From CAZEBW01 sp964510205 (GTDB lineage Bacteria > Chloroflexota > Anaerolineae > VGOG01), in contig CAZEBW010000008.1 of NCBI GenBank assembly GCA_964510205.1, positions 17,950 to 81,949 of the forward strand: DNA of 64,000 nucleotides, written 5' to 3'. This document shows positions 22,762-31,867 of this stretch, in pieces (the first letter of the stretch is position 1; each line of letters begins with the position of its first letter). The translations under genes and the position numbers were made by a program. The notes under the pieces were generated by a model. The model did not search any database. It was not told the origin of the DNA and saw only the letters and a program-made list of their open reading frames with translations.

Positions 22762-23748
22762 GTGTTGAAAGGGTCTGCACTGAGCGGGGCTCCGCTTGCA
22801 GCCGAAGTCATGGTGGTTGGCACTCGCGGCAGCGCGTTGGCCATGCAGCAGACCCGCTGGGTAATCGGTGAACTCTCACGGCTGAATCCCGAGTTGGCTT
22901 TCGCCATCGAAAAGATCAAGACCAAAGGCGACGTGATGCGCGATGTGGCCCTGGCCAAAATCGGCGGCACGGGCCTCTTTGTCAAGGAGATCGAGAGGGC
23001 GCTGTTGCAGGGTGAGGTAGACCTGGCGGCCCACAGCCTCAAGGATTTGCCGACGGAGATACCGCATGGCCTGCTCATCGGGGCCGTGACCAAGCGGGCC
23101 GATGCCCGTGATGTCCTGGTTTCCAGGCTGGGCCTGCCCCTGGCCAAACTACCGCAAGGGGCCCGGCTGGGCACCAGCAGTGTGCGGCGACGGGCCTCAC
23201 TCTTGGCCTATCGGCCCGATTTCCAGATCGTCAACCTGCGGGGCAACGTGGACACCAGGTTGCGCAAAGCGCGGACAGACGAGTACGATGCCATCGTCCT
23301 GGCCGCCGCTGGCCTCATCCGCCTGGGCCGCCAGGACCGCATCACCGAATACATCTCCCCAGACGTCATTCTCCCCGCCGTGGGACAAGGCGCCCTGGCC
23401 ATCGAGGTGCGCGAGGATGACCGACGGATGCGGCGTATCGTGGCCGAGTTGAACCATGAGCCCACCTGCATCGCCGTCACCGCTGAGCGGGCCTTCTTGC
23501 GCCATCTGGTAACACACCGGATCAGTCCCCAAGCGCGCCAGGAGGCAGGCTGCCAGGTGCCCATGGCCGCCTTCGGGGTCGCGAGGGATGGTCGGTTGAT
23601 CGTCGAGGGGATGGTGGCCACTCTGGACGGGCGAAAAGTGATTCGGCGCCAGGTGATCGGAAACCCCGCCCATGCCGAGCAGCTCGGTGAGGAGCTGGCT
23701 GAGCGTATTCTTGAGGCAGGAGCAGCGCGTATTCTGGAAGAGATGTAG
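22762..23748 (+). CDS. hemC: Porphobilinogen deaminase (hydroxymethylbilane synthase)
   Basis: Condenses four porphobilinogens to hydroxymethylbilane. GTG 22762 is favoured because GGGGGAG lies 10 nt upstream; ATG 22810 (MVVGTRGSALA) is an alternative closer to the family's usual start. Motifs: GTRGSALAMQQTRW, KIKTKGD, HSLKDLPTE, LGTSSVRRRA, LRGNVDTRL and the dipyrromethane-cofactor cysteine in AGCQVPM (Cys264). About 328 aa, normal length plus a short N-terminal extension. Confidence 0.95.
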   Translation: MLKGSALSGAPLAAEVMVVGTRGSALAMQQTRWVIGELSRLNPELAFAIEKIKTKGDVMRDVALAKIGGTGLFVKEIERALLQGEVDLAAHSLKDLPTEIPHGLLIGAVTKRADARDVLVSRLGLPLAKLPQGARLGTSSVRRRASLLAYRPDFQIVNLRGNVDTRLRKARTDEYDAIVLAAAGLIRLGRQDRITEYISPDVILPAVGQGALAIEVREDDRRMRRIVAELNHEPTCIAVTAERAFLRHLVTHRISPQARQEAGCQVPMAAFGVARDGRLIVEGMVATLDGRKVIRRQVIGNPAHAEQLGEELAERILEAGAARILEEM

Positions 23749-23875
23749 GGCAGCTTACCTGCCGTTTGGGGTGATGGCATTGAGGTGGCGGCAGGTAGGG
23801 CGCTGATCCGTAAATCCTGCTGATCCGTTGTTCTTTTGGCCTGACGTGCAGGCGCCGCGCCCAACCTGCCCTACA
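23744..23875. repeat. Palindromic repeat spanning the hemC stop and the following spacer
   Basis: Outer arms TGTAGGGCAG (23744-23753) and CTGCCCTACA (23866-23875) are perfect. An inner TACCTGCC (23757-23764) pairs with GGCAGGTA (23790-23797). The left arm contains the hemC stop codon. The arms resemble the GTAGGGCA ends of the 27-bp repeat at 6382 and 44979. Confidence 0.6.
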
Positions 23876-23910
23876 AAGAAGTTTGAGTTGGCTGGATGAG
23901 GTGAGAAGGG

Positions 23911-25446
23911 ATGGATAACGGCATCGTCTATCTGATCGGAGCAGGACCAGGCGACCCGAAGTTGATCACGGTGAGGGGGTTGGAATGCCTTCGCCAGGCC
24001 GACGTCGTTGTGTACGATCGTTTGGTGAATCCACGCCAATTGAGAGAGGTTAGAGAAGAGGCCGAGCTCATCTACGTGGGCAAGATGCCGCGCAAACACC
24101 CTGTCCCCCAGGAGGAAATCAACGCCCTCTTGGTCGAGAAGGCCAATCAGGGCAAGGTGGTCGTTCGCCTCAAGGGGGGCGACCCCTTCGTCTTCGGCAG
24201 GGGTGGGGAGGAGGCCGAGGTTTTGGTCGAGGCGGGCGTCCCGTTCGAGGTCGTGCCCGGCGTGACCAGCGCCATCGCCGCCCCGGCCTACGCCGGCATC
24301 CCGGTCACCCATCGCGACTACACCAGCAGCTTCGCCGTGGTCACCGGCCACGAAGATCCCACCAAAGAGGACTCCGACGTTGACTGGGCCAGGATCTCAG
24401 GCATCGGCACCCTGGTCTTGCTCATGGGCGTGGGCAAGCTGCCGCTGATCGTCGAGCAGTTGATCCAACATGGCCGTGCACCTCAGACGCCCGTGGCTTT
24501 GGTTCGCTGGGGGACCGATCCCCGCCAGGAGACCGTGCGCGGCACCCTGGCCGATATCGTGGAGAAGGTTCAAACGGCGGGGCTGAAGCCCCCGGCGGTG
24601 ATCGTGGTCGGTGAGATCGTTTCCCTGCGCGAGAAGCTGCGCTGGTTCGACAAGCCGGAGAGGAGGCCCCTGTTGGGCAAGCGGGTGCTGGTCACTCGCT
24701 CTCGTGAGCAGGCCAGCGTCCTCTCCGAGAGGCTGATGGAGCTGGGCGCCGAGCCCGTCGAGTTCCCCGTCATCCAGATCGTGCCTGCTGACGACTACAC
24801 GCCTTTGGATGAGGCCATTCGCCGGTTATCGGGCTACGATTGGATCATCTTCACCAGTGTCAACGGCGTGAAAGCGTTTATCGCCCGGCTGAAGGCGCAG
24901 GGCAGGGATATTCGCGCCCTGGCGGGGCTTAAGATTGGCGCCATTGGCCCGGCCACGGCGGGGGAGCTTTCCCGGTACGGCCTCAACGTGGACTACGTAC
25001 CCGAGAAGTACGTGGCCGAAGCTATCGTGGCGGGGATCGGCGATGTGGAGGGGCAGCGGATCCTGTTGCCCCGCGCAGACATCGCCCGCCAGATGCTGGC
25101 CGTGGAACTGGCGAAGGCGGGGGCAGAGATAGACGAGGTCGTGGCCTACCGCACCGTCCTGGGCGATTCCCCCGATGAGGATGTCAAGGCCATGCTCCTG
25201 TCCGGCGAGATAGACATCGTTACTTTTACCAGCTCCTCCACGGTGCGCAACTTCGTGACCATGATGGGGGACGAAGATCCGGCTGAAATCCTCAAGGGAG
25301 CGATGGTGGCCTGTATCGGGCCGATAACGGCGGGGACGGCGCAGGAGTTAGGGGTGAAGGTTGATGTGGTGGCGGAAGAATACACTATCGAGGGATTGGT
25401 TAGAGCCATTGTTCGGGATGAGATGGTAAAGGGAGGAGAAAGATGA
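23911..25446 (+). CDS. cobA-hemD: Fused uroporphyrinogen-III C-methyltransferase / uroporphyrinogen-III synthase
   Basis: 511-aa bifunctional protein. Residues about 1-240 form an SAM-dependent uroporphyrinogen methyltransferase (VYLIGAGPGDPKLITVRG, VVRLKGGDPFVFGRGGEEAE, GVTSAIAAPAYAGIPVTHR). Residues about 253-508 form HemD (VLVTRSREQASVLSERL, FTSVNGVKAF, ILLPRADIAR, TFTSSSTVRNF). HemD closes the linear tetrapyrrole, and CobA methylates it to precorrin-2. Fusion channels flux toward siroheme, consistent with the Ahb genes downstream. It overlaps the next gene by 4 nt. Confidence 0.96.
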   Translation: MDNGIVYLIGAGPGDPKLITVRGLECLRQADVVVYDRLVNPRQLREVREEAELIYVGKMPRKHPVPQEEINALLVEKANQGKVVVRLKGGDPFVFGRGGEEAEVLVEAGVPFEVVPGVTSAIAAPAYAGIPVTHRDYTSSFAVVTGHEDPTKEDSDVDWARISGIGTLVLLMGVGKLPLIVEQLIQHGRAPQTPVALVRWGTDPRQETVRGTLADIVEKVQTAGLKPPAVIVVGEIVSLREKLRWFDKPERRPLLGKRVLVTRSREQASVLSERLMELGAEPVEFPVIQIVPADDYTPLDEAIRRLSGYDWIIFTSVNGVKAFIARLKAQGRDIRALAGLKIGAIGPATAGELSRYGLNVDYVPEKYVAEAIVAGIGDVEGQRILLPRADIARQMLAVELAKAGAEIDEVVAYRTVLGDSPDEDVKAMLLSGEIDIVTFTSSSTVRNFVTMMGDEDPAEILKGAMVACIGPITAGTAQELGVKVDVVAEEYTIEGLVRAIVRDEMVKGGER

Positions 25447-26624
25447 TCGGGGTCACGAAATTGCTGTGCGGGACGGTCACCCCCTCCGATGCCCTGCGCT
25501 ACGGGCGGCGGAGCGCGAAATCGCCCAGCCATCTGCTACAGTTCACTCAGGACAAGAAGCCGGTGGTGGTCTGGAACATGACCAAAGCCTGCAACCTGCG
25601 TTGCATCCATTGCTACTACACGGCCAGGAGCCGACCCGACCCGGATGAGCTGACCACTGCGGAGGCCAAGGTCCTCATTGACGACCTGGCTCAGTTCGGG
25701 GTGCCGGTGCTCCTCTTCTCCGGCGGCGAGCCGCTGATGCGGGAGGACCTCTCTGAGTTGGGCGCCTACGCGGTGGAGCGAGGCATCCGCGCCGTCATCT
25801 CCACCAACGGCACCCTCATCAGCTATGGGACGGCCAGGGGGATCGAGGAGGCCGGCTTCTCCTACGTGGGGGTGAGCCTGGACGGCATCGGCGAAACCAA
25901 CGACAGGTTCCGCGGCCAGCAGGGGGCCTTCGAGGAGGCGTTGCGGGGCATCCGCAACTGCACCGAGGCGGGCATCAAAGTGGGCCTGCGCCTCACCCTC
26001 AACAAGCACAACTACGATGATCTCCCTGCGATCCTGGATCTCCTGGAAGAGGAAAACATCAAGCGAGCCTGCTTCTACCACCTGGTCTATGCCGGGCGGG
26101 GGGCGCGCCTGAAGGCCGACGATCTGACCCTGGAGGAGAGCCGAGCCGCCGTGGACCTGATCTTCGACCGCACCGAGGACTTCCATCGCCGGGGCATTGA
26201 TCTGGAGGTCCTCACCGTGGACAACCACGCCGATGCCCCTTACCTCTACCTGAGGGTGAAGCGGGAGCAGCCGCAGCGGGCCGAGGAGGTGATGCAGCTC
26301 CTTCTGTGGAACGGCGGCAACAGCTCTGGGATTGGGATCGGAGCCATTGATCACCTGGGCCGCGTCCACGCCGACCAGTTCTGGCAGCACTATTCCTTCG
26401 GCAACGTGCGGGAGCGGCCCTTCAGCCAGATCTGGACCGACACCTCCGATCCGCTGATGGCTGGTCTCAAAAACCGCCAGCCGCTTCTCAAGGGTCGCTG
26501 CGCCCAGTGTAAATGGTTGGATATTTGTAATGGCAACTTTCGGGTGCGGGCCGAGGCCGTCTACGGCGACGTCTGGGCTCCCGACCCGGCCTGCTACCTG
26601 ACCGATGAGGAGATTGGACTATGA
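25443..26624 (+). CDS. ahbC: Radical SAM 12,18-didecarboxysiroheme deacetylase (AhbC/NirJ family)
   Basis: 393 aa. The radical SAM motif is ACNLRCIHCYYTA (CX3CX2C), followed by FSGGEPLMR (SAM site), and a C-terminal Cys group CAQCKWLDICNGNFR ... PACYLT for an auxiliary cluster. In the alternative heme pathway AhbC removes the acetate side chains of didecarboxysiroheme to give Fe-coproporphyrin III. The NirJ family is very close in sequence. Presence of AhbD and AhbAB, and absence of other heme d1 genes in the window, favours AhbC. It overlaps genes on both sides by 4 nt. Confidence 0.88.
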   Translation: MIGVTKLLCGTVTPSDALRYGRRSAKSPSHLLQFTQDKKPVVVWNMTKACNLRCIHCYYTARSRPDPDELTTAEAKVLIDDLAQFGVPVLLFSGGEPLMREDLSELGAYAVERGIRAVISTNGTLISYGTARGIEEAGFSYVGVSLDGIGETNDRFRGQQGAFEEALRGIRNCTEAGIKVGLRLTLNKHNYDDLPAILDLLEEENIKRACFYHLVYAGRGARLKADDLTLEESRAAVDLIFDRTEDFHRRGIDLEVLTVDNHADAPYLYLRVKREQPQRAEEVMQLLLWNGGNSSGIGIGAIDHLGRVHADQFWQHYSFGNVRERPFSQIWTDTSDPLMAGLKNRQPLLKGRCAQCKWLDICNGNFRVRAEAVYGDVWAPDPACYLTDEEIGL

Positions 26625-27601
26625 GTGTGTTTCCCATCTACCGTCCCCGCCGCCTGCGGCGCACCGAAGCCCTGCGGCGCATGGTGCGGGAGACCTCGCT
26701 CTCCGTTGATGACTTGATCTACCCCCTGTTCGTCGTTCACGGCCAGGGAGTCAAGAAGGAAATCCCCTCCATGCCCGGCAGCTATCATTGGTCCATAGAC
26801 GTGCTCCCCGCCGAGGTGGAGGAGATCGCCGCCCTGGGCATCCCGGCCGTCATCCTCTTCGGCCTGCCGGCGGTGAAGGACGAGGTAGGGTCGGAGAATT
26901 ACGATGAGCGGGGCATCGTCCAGCAGGCCATCCGCGCCATCAAGGGGACCGCGTCGGATCTGGTGGTGATCACCGACGTCTGCCTGTGCGAGTACACCAG
27001 CCACGGCCACTGCGGCATCGTGCGCGACGGCTACGTGCAGAACGACGAGACCTTGGAGTATCTGGCCCAGACCGCGCTCTCCCACGCCGCCGCCGGCGCG
27101 GACGTCGTCGCCCCCAGCGGCATGATAGATGGTCAGGTGTGGGCCATCCGCCAGGCCCTGGACGAGAACGACTACCAGAACGTAGCCATCCTGTCCTACG
27201 CCGCCAAGTACGCTTCGTCATTCTACGGCCCTTTCCGCGATGCCGCCCAGTCGCCTCCCCAGTTCGGCGACCGCCGTTCTCATCAGATGGATCCGTCCAA
27301 CGCCCGCGAGGCCCTGCGAGAGGCAGCGCTGGACATTGAGGAGGGGGCGGACATCATCATGGTCAAGCCGGCCTTGCCCTATCTGGACATCATCCGCCTG
27401 GTGCGCGACCGCTTTGACTACCCGACCGCCGCCTACAGCGTCAGCGGCGAATACAGCATGGTCAAGGCCGCCGCTCGCAACGGCTGGATAGACGAACGAG
27501 GCGTGACCCTGGAGTTGCTCACGGCCATCAAGCGGGCCGGCGCCGATCTCATTCTCACCTATCACGCCAAAGACGTGGCCCGATGGTTACGTGAGGCGTG
27601 A
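26621..27601 (+). CDS. hemB: Delta-aminolevulinic acid dehydratase (porphobilinogen synthase)
   Basis: Condenses two 5-aminolevulinate molecules to porphobilinogen. 326 aa. The zinc-type metal site is visible in VCLCEYTSHGHCG (Cys121, 123, 131). Schiff-base lysines are Lys196 (YAAKYASSFYGPFR) and Lys249 (MVKPALPYLDII). It overlaps ahbC by 4 nt, so the common tetrapyrrole steps and the Ahb steps are translationally linked. Confidence 0.97.
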   Translation: MSVFPIYRPRRLRRTEALRRMVRETSLSVDDLIYPLFVVHGQGVKKEIPSMPGSYHWSIDVLPAEVEEIAALGIPAVILFGLPAVKDEVGSENYDERGIVQQAIRAIKGTASDLVVITDVCLCEYTSHGHCGIVRDGYVQNDETLEYLAQTALSHAAAGADVVAPSGMIDGQVWAIRQALDENDYQNVAILSYAAKYASSFYGPFRDAAQSPPQFGDRRSHQMDPSNAREALREAALDIEEGADIIMVKPALPYLDIIRLVRDRFDYPTAAYSVSGEYSMVKAAARNGWIDERGVTLELLTAIKRAGADLILTYHAKDVARWLREA

Positions 27602-27604
27602 AAC

Positions 27605-27642
27605 GTGAAACGTGAAATCGCGCATCACGCATCACGTTTCAC
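27605..27642. repeat. TCACGTTT-type repeat cluster between hemB and ahbD
   Basis: GTGAAACGTGA (27605-27615) is the reverse complement of TCACGTTTCAC (27632-27642). The same 7-8-bp units recur at the end of ccmA (19131-19152) and between argG and argH (62424-62454). Confidence 0.6.
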
Positions 27643-27662
27643 GCTTGAAAGGTGAATATGCC

Positions 27663-28748
27663 ATGAAGCAACCGACGAATGGCCCCCACATCGTGGCCTG
27701 GGAATCCACCGTGGCCTGCAACCTGGCCTGTGTGCACTGTCGGGCCAGCGCGCAGACCACACCCGAGCCGGACGAACTGACGACGGAAGAGGTCTTCCAC
27801 CTGATTGACCAGTTGGCCGAGTTCAGCCGGCCCATCTTCGTCATCAGCGGCGGCGAACCGCTGATGCGGCCCGACATCTTCGAGATCGCCGCCTACGGCG
27901 CCCAGCGGGGCCTGCGGGTGGCCGTCTCGCCCAACGGCACGCTCATCACGCCCGAGGTGGTGCGCCAGCTGCAAGAGGCGGGCGTGAAGCGCATTTCGGT
28001 CAGCATTGACGGCTCGACGGCCGAGCGGCACGACGAGATCCGTGGGGTGCCCGGCGCGTTCGACGCCGCCGTGGAGGGCCTGGCCGCCTGCCGAGAAGCC
28101 GGGCTGGGCTTCCAGCTCAACACCACGGTGATGCGCCAGACCCGGGACGACCTGCCAGCCGTGCGCGACCTGGCGGTGCGCATCGGCGCTGAGGCGTGGC
28201 ACGTCTTCATGCTGGTGCCCACGGGGCGGGGCAAGATTGACGACGAGGTCTCGCCCCAGGAGTACGAGCAGATACTCCGCGAGATCTACGAGATGACCAG
28301 GGAGTCGCCCATCCCCATCCGCGTCACCTGTGGGCCGCACTTCATGCGCATCGTGGCTCAGCAGCGGCGGAAAGACCGCCATCAGCCCAACCTGGTGCGC
28401 CCGCGAGGCGGGGGACATCCCGGCAGCCTGGACCGCACCACGCGGGGCTGCCTGGCCGGTGATGGCTATTGCTTCATCTCGTATCGGGGCGACGTGACGC
28501 CCTGCGGTTATTTTTTGGTGGCGGCGGGCAACGTGCGCCAGCAGCCGTTCAAAGAGATCTATCTCGATTCCGCCCTGTTTCGCTCGCTGCGCGATTTCGA
28601 CCAGTACGAAGGCAAGTGCGGCGTCTGCGAATTCCTGCGGGTGTGCGGCGGCTGCCGGGCGCGGGCCTACAGTCTGACGGGCAACTACCTGGCCCAGGAG
28701 CCCTATTGCGTCTACCAGCCCCGCGCCCTGGCGGAGGCGAGGTCATGA
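27663..28748 (+). CDS. ahbD: Radical SAM heme synthase AhbD (Fe-coproporphyrin III decarboxylase)
   Basis: 361 aa from ATG 27663; the frame upstream to 27612 is repeat-encoded (HHVSRLKG), and AAAGGTGA precedes 27663. Motifs: ACNLACVHCRA (CX3CX2C), ISGGEPLMRPD, and a SPASM-like Cys region CGVCEFLRVCGGCRARA with CVYQ at the end. AhbD oxidatively decarboxylates the two propionates of Fe-coproporphyrin III to the vinyl groups of heme b. It overlaps ahbAB by 4 nt. Confidence 0.9.
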   Translation: MKQPTNGPHIVAWESTVACNLACVHCRASAQTTPEPDELTTEEVFHLIDQLAEFSRPIFVISGGEPLMRPDIFEIAAYGAQRGLRVAVSPNGTLITPEVVRQLQEAGVKRISVSIDGSTAERHDEIRGVPGAFDAAVEGLAACREAGLGFQLNTTVMRQTRDDLPAVRDLAVRIGAEAWHVFMLVPTGRGKIDDEVSPQEYEQILREIYEMTRESPIPIRVTCGPHFMRIVAQQRRKDRHQPNLVRPRGGGHPGSLDRTTRGCLAGDGYCFISYRGDVTPCGYFLVAAGNVRQQPFKEIYLDSALFRSLRDFDQYEGKCGVCEFLRVCGGCRARAYSLTGNYLAQEPYCVYQPRALAEARS

Positions 28749-29728
28749 TCCCACTGGACGCCGTTGATAGAGCGCTGCTGGAGCGGTTGCAGGCGGACTT
28801 CCCCCTGAAGCCGCGCCCCTTTGCCGCGCTGGGCCGCTCCCTGAACCTGGAGGAGGCCGAGGTGCTGGCGCGGGTGCGCCGTCTGAAAGAGGCGAACGTC
28901 ATCCGCCAGATCAGCGCCATCTTTGATACCCGCCGCCTGGGCTATCAGAGCACGCTGGCGGCCTTTCACGTGGCCGATGCCGCGCTGGACGACGTGGCGG
29001 CGCAGGTCAGCGCGCACCCCGGCGTGAGTCACAACTATGCCCGACCGCATCACTACAACCTCTGGTTCACCCTGGCCGTCCCGCCCGGCCAAGAGGTGGC
29101 CGCTGAGGTCGGCCGCCTGGCCCGGCAGAGCGGCGTGGACGACTGGCTGAACCTGCCCGCGCTGCGAGTGTTCAAAATCCGGGCCCATTTCAAGCTCAAA
29201 GAGGGCCGCGCGCCTCGGCTCGTGGAGCAGACGGGGCCAGCCCGCGCCTTTACCCCGGCCGACGTCCCCTTCGTGCGGGCGCTGCAGCGGGATCTCCCGG
29301 TCATCGCCCGCCCCTTTGCCGCGACCGCCGCCGAGCTGGACTTGAGCGAGGAGGGCTTGCTGGACAAGGCGCGGGAACTGGAAGCGGCGGGCATCATGCG
29401 GCGCTTTGCGGCCGTGCTGCGCCACCGGCGGGTGGGATACACGGCCAATGGCATGGCCTGCTGGGTGGCGCCGGAGGCGCGAATCGAAGAGGTGGGCCGG
29501 CTCGCCGCCGAGTTCCCCCCGGTGAGCCACTGCTACCAGCGTCCCGCCTACCCGCCCCGCTGGCCTTACAACCTCTTCACCATGATCCACGGCCAGAGCG
29601 AAGAAGAAGTGGAGGAGGTAGCTGCGGCCATCGCCGAGAAGACGGGCATCGAGGATTACGTGATACTCTACAGCACCACGGAGTACAAAAAGGAACGAGT
29701 GAAGTATTTTACGGAGGGAGTTCAATGA
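28745..29728 (+). CDS. ahbAB: Fused siroheme decarboxylase AhbA-AhbB
   Basis: 327 aa from ATG 28745, which overlaps the ahbD stop; the same frame upstream is only a shadow of ahbD. Two AsnC/Lrp-like halves follow one another: residues about 1-160 (LLERLQADFPLKPRPFAALG ... NYARPHHYNLWFTLA) and about 175-320 (FVRALQRDLPVIARPFAATA ... CYQRPAYPPRWPYNLFTMIH). AhbA and AhbB are usually separate subunits that decarboxylate siroheme to didecarboxysiroheme; here they are one polypeptide. The conserved His/Tyr/Arg of the substrate site (HNYARPHHYN, HCYQRP) are kept in both halves. Confidence 0.9.
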   Translation: MIPLDAVDRALLERLQADFPLKPRPFAALGRSLNLEEAEVLARVRRLKEANVIRQISAIFDTRRLGYQSTLAAFHVADAALDDVAAQVSAHPGVSHNYARPHHYNLWFTLAVPPGQEVAAEVGRLARQSGVDDWLNLPALRVFKIRAHFKLKEGRAPRLVEQTGPARAFTPADVPFVRALQRDLPVIARPFAATAAELDLSEEGLLDKARELEAAGIMRRFAAVLRHRRVGYTANGMACWVAPEARIEEVGRLAAEFPPVSHCYQRPAYPPRWPYNLFTMIHGQSEEEVEEVAAAIAEKTGIEDYVILYSTTEYKKERVKYFTEGVQ

Positions 29729-31020
29729 AAACTGACAGGTCAAGCGAGCTCTTTGCCGAAGCACAGCGGTATCTGCCCGGCGGGGTGGATAGCCCCGTGC
29801 GGGCCTTCCGCTCTGTGGGGAGAGACCCTCTCTTCATCGCCAGGGGCCAGGGCTCGAAGATCTATGACGTGGACGGCAACCAGTACATAGACTACGTCTG
29901 CTCCTGGGGGCCGCTGATCTTGGGCCACGCCCATCCACAAGTGGTGGCCGCTCTCAAGGAAGCGGTGGAGAGGGGGACCAGCTACGGCGCCCCCACGGAA
30001 CTGGAGACCACTTTGGCCAAGATGGTGGTGGAGGCCATGCCCTCGGTGGAGATGGTGCGCTTCGTCAACTCTGGGACCGAGGCCACCATGACCGCGCTGC
30101 GCCTGGCGCGGGCCTACGCCGGACGCGACAAGATCATCAAGTTCGAGGGCTGCTACCACGGCCACGCCGACCTGCTGCTGGTGCGGGCCGGTTCCGGCGT
30201 GGCAACCCTGGGTCTGCCAGACAGCCCCGGCGTGCCTTCGGGTACGGCCAGCGATACCCTAACCGCGCCGTACAACGACTTGACGGCGGTGGAGGCCCTT
30301 TTCGACGCCAACCCTGACCAGATTGCGGCCGTCATCGTTGAGCCGGTGGGCGGCAACATGGGCGTGGTGCTGCCCCAGGAGGGTTTCCTGGAGGGGCTGC
30401 GGCGGGTCACGAAGGAACACGGCGCTCTGCTCATCTTCGATGAGGTGATGACGGGCTTCCGCGTGGCCTATGGCGGAGCCCAGGAACTGTACGGGATTGA
30501 TCCGGATCTGACCACTTTGGGCAAAGTCATCGGCGGCGGGCTTCCTGTGGGGGCCTATGCGGGGAAGCGGGAGATCATGGAGATGATGGCTCCAGTGGGG
30601 CCTGTGTACCAGGCCGGTACTTTATCCGGCAATCCCCTGGCCATGACGGCCGGCATCGAGACCCTCAAGGCGCTCAAGCAGCCGGGCGTCTACGAGAAAC
30701 TGGAGGCCAGAGCAGCCAAATTAGCTGAGGGCGTCGGCCTGGCGGCCCAGGAGGCCCAGGCGCCTGTTTATCAGACGCGGTTGGGATCCATGTTCTGCAC
30801 CTTCTTCACCGCAGGGCCGGTGACCGATTATGGCACAGCCAAAACCTCGGATACGGTCCAGTTCAACGCCTTCTTTGCCAGGATGCTGGAGAGCGGGGTG
30901 TATCTGGCCCCCTCTCAATTCGAGACCGGCTTTGTCTCCCTGGCGCACGACGAAGGAGATATCCGGGTGACGGTCGAGGCGGCCCGCAAGGCTTTTGAGG
31001 CCGTAGGGAGGATGGAGTGA
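29725..31020 (+). CDS. hemL: Glutamate-1-semialdehyde 2,1-aminomutase
   Basis: PLP enzyme making 5-aminolevulinate, 431 aa. Motifs: YLPGGVDSPVRAFRSVG, the PLP-binding Lys267 in TLGKVIGGGLPVGAYAG, and MTGFRVAYGGAQELYGI. It overlaps ahbAB by 4 nt and is followed, with a 1-nt overlap, by ccmC. With hemA and hemB it provides the early pathway. Confidence 0.97.
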   Translation: MKTDRSSELFAEAQRYLPGGVDSPVRAFRSVGRDPLFIARGQGSKIYDVDGNQYIDYVCSWGPLILGHAHPQVVAALKEAVERGTSYGAPTELETTLAKMVVEAMPSVEMVRFVNSGTEATMTALRLARAYAGRDKIIKFEGCYHGHADLLLVRAGSGVATLGLPDSPGVPSGTASDTLTAPYNDLTAVEALFDANPDQIAAVIVEPVGGNMGVVLPQEGFLEGLRRVTKEHGALLIFDEVMTGFRVAYGGAQELYGIDPDLTTLGKVIGGGLPVGAYAGKREIMEMMAPVGPVYQAGTLSGNPLAMTAGIETLKALKQPGVYEKLEARAAKLAEGVGLAAQEAQAPVYQTRLGSMFCTFFTAGPVTDYGTAKTSDTVQFNAFFARMLESGVYLAPSQFETGFVSLAHDEGDIRVTVEAARKAFEAVGRME

Positions 31021-31700
31021 TGAATGAGAAAAACCATTCGGCAAGCGACGTCCTGATCTGGGCCACCGCCATCGCCATGATAGCGGCGCTGTACCTGGTC
31101 TTCGTCTACGCCCCCACGGAGCGGACGATGGGCGACATGCAGCGCATTTTCTACTTCCACGTGTCCTCGGCCTGGGTGGGCTTCTTCGCCTTCTTCGTCA
31201 CCCTGGTGGCCAGCATCGCCTACCTGTGGAAGGGGACGCGCCAGTGGGACATCGTGGCCCTGTCCTCGGTGGAGGTGGGGGTGACGTTTATGACCATGGC
31301 CATCATCAGCGGCTCCATCTGGGCCAAAGTGGCCTGGAACGTGTGGTGGACCTGGGACCCCCGCCTCACCACCAGCACCATCCTGTGGCTGATCTACGTC
31401 TCGTATCTCATGCTGCGCAACGCCATTGACGAGGAGGCCCGCCGCGCCCGCTTCGCCGCCGTCCACGGCATCGTGGGCTTCGTCAGCGTGCCCATCACCT
31501 TCATGGCCATCCGCTGGTGGCGGACCATTCATCCGGTGGTCCTGGACAGCGGGGGCTTCAACCTGGCCAAACCGATGCTGATCACCATGCTCTTCTGCAT
31601 CGGCACGTTCACTTTGCTCTATTTCACCCTACTCGTCCACCGCGTGCGTCTGGAGCAGTTGGCTGACGAGGTGGAACAACTGAAGCATACCGTAGCATAG
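31020..31700 (+). CDS. ccmC: Heme exporter protein CcmC
   Basis: 226 aa with six hydrophobic segments, delivering heme to CcmE. The start ATG 31020 overlaps the hemL stop (TGATG); GTG 31017 is an alternative. The WWD-type segment VWWTWDPRLTTSTILWL lies near 108-124, and His residues occur at FYFHVSSAW and HGIVGF. Compared with ccmE/F/A/B at 15.6-19.8 kb, this part of System I is separated by the heme genes. Confidence 0.93.
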   Translation: MNEKNHSASDVLIWATAIAMIAALYLVFVYAPTERTMGDMQRIFYFHVSSAWVGFFAFFVTLVASIAYLWKGTRQWDIVALSSVEVGVTFMTMAIISGSIWAKVAWNVWWTWDPRLTTSTILWLIYVSYLMLRNAIDEEARRARFAAVHGIVGFVSVPITFMAIRWWRTIHPVVLDSGGFNLAKPMLITMLFCIGTFTLLYFTLLVHRVRLEQLADEVEQLKHTVA

Positions 31701-31721
31701 CTGAAACTCGATTTTCAAGCG

Positions 31722-31825
31722 TGTCATTGCGAGGAGCGAAGGAAGCGAAGCGGCTGAAGCGACGAAGCAATCTCCTCGTCAGTAGAGGGAGATTGCTTCG
31801 CTCCCTACGGTCGCTCGCAATGACA
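31722..31825. repeat. 104-bp dispersed inverted repeat (TGTCATTGCGAG type)
   Basis: TGTCATTGCGAG (31722-31733) and CTCGCAATGACA (31814-31825) are perfect inverted ends, with GAAGCAATCTCC/GGAGATTGCTTC inside. This repeat type is seen widely in bacteria. A half copy lies at 53668-53696. Confidence 0.8.
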
Positions 31826-31867
31826 TAGCTTCCGCAACACTTATCCGAGCTATAGGAGGTTATCGTC

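Noticed and set aside
25443..26624. NirJ of heme d1 synthesis
   Set aside because: No nirF, nirN, nirS or other d1 genes are present, while ahbD and ahbAB are, so AhbC is the better name.
28469..28744. Longer upstream start for the siroheme decarboxylase frame
   Set aside because: The extra 92 codons overlap ahbD in another frame and give a low-complexity Arg-rich sequence. ATG 28745 with a 4-nt overlap fits the operon style.
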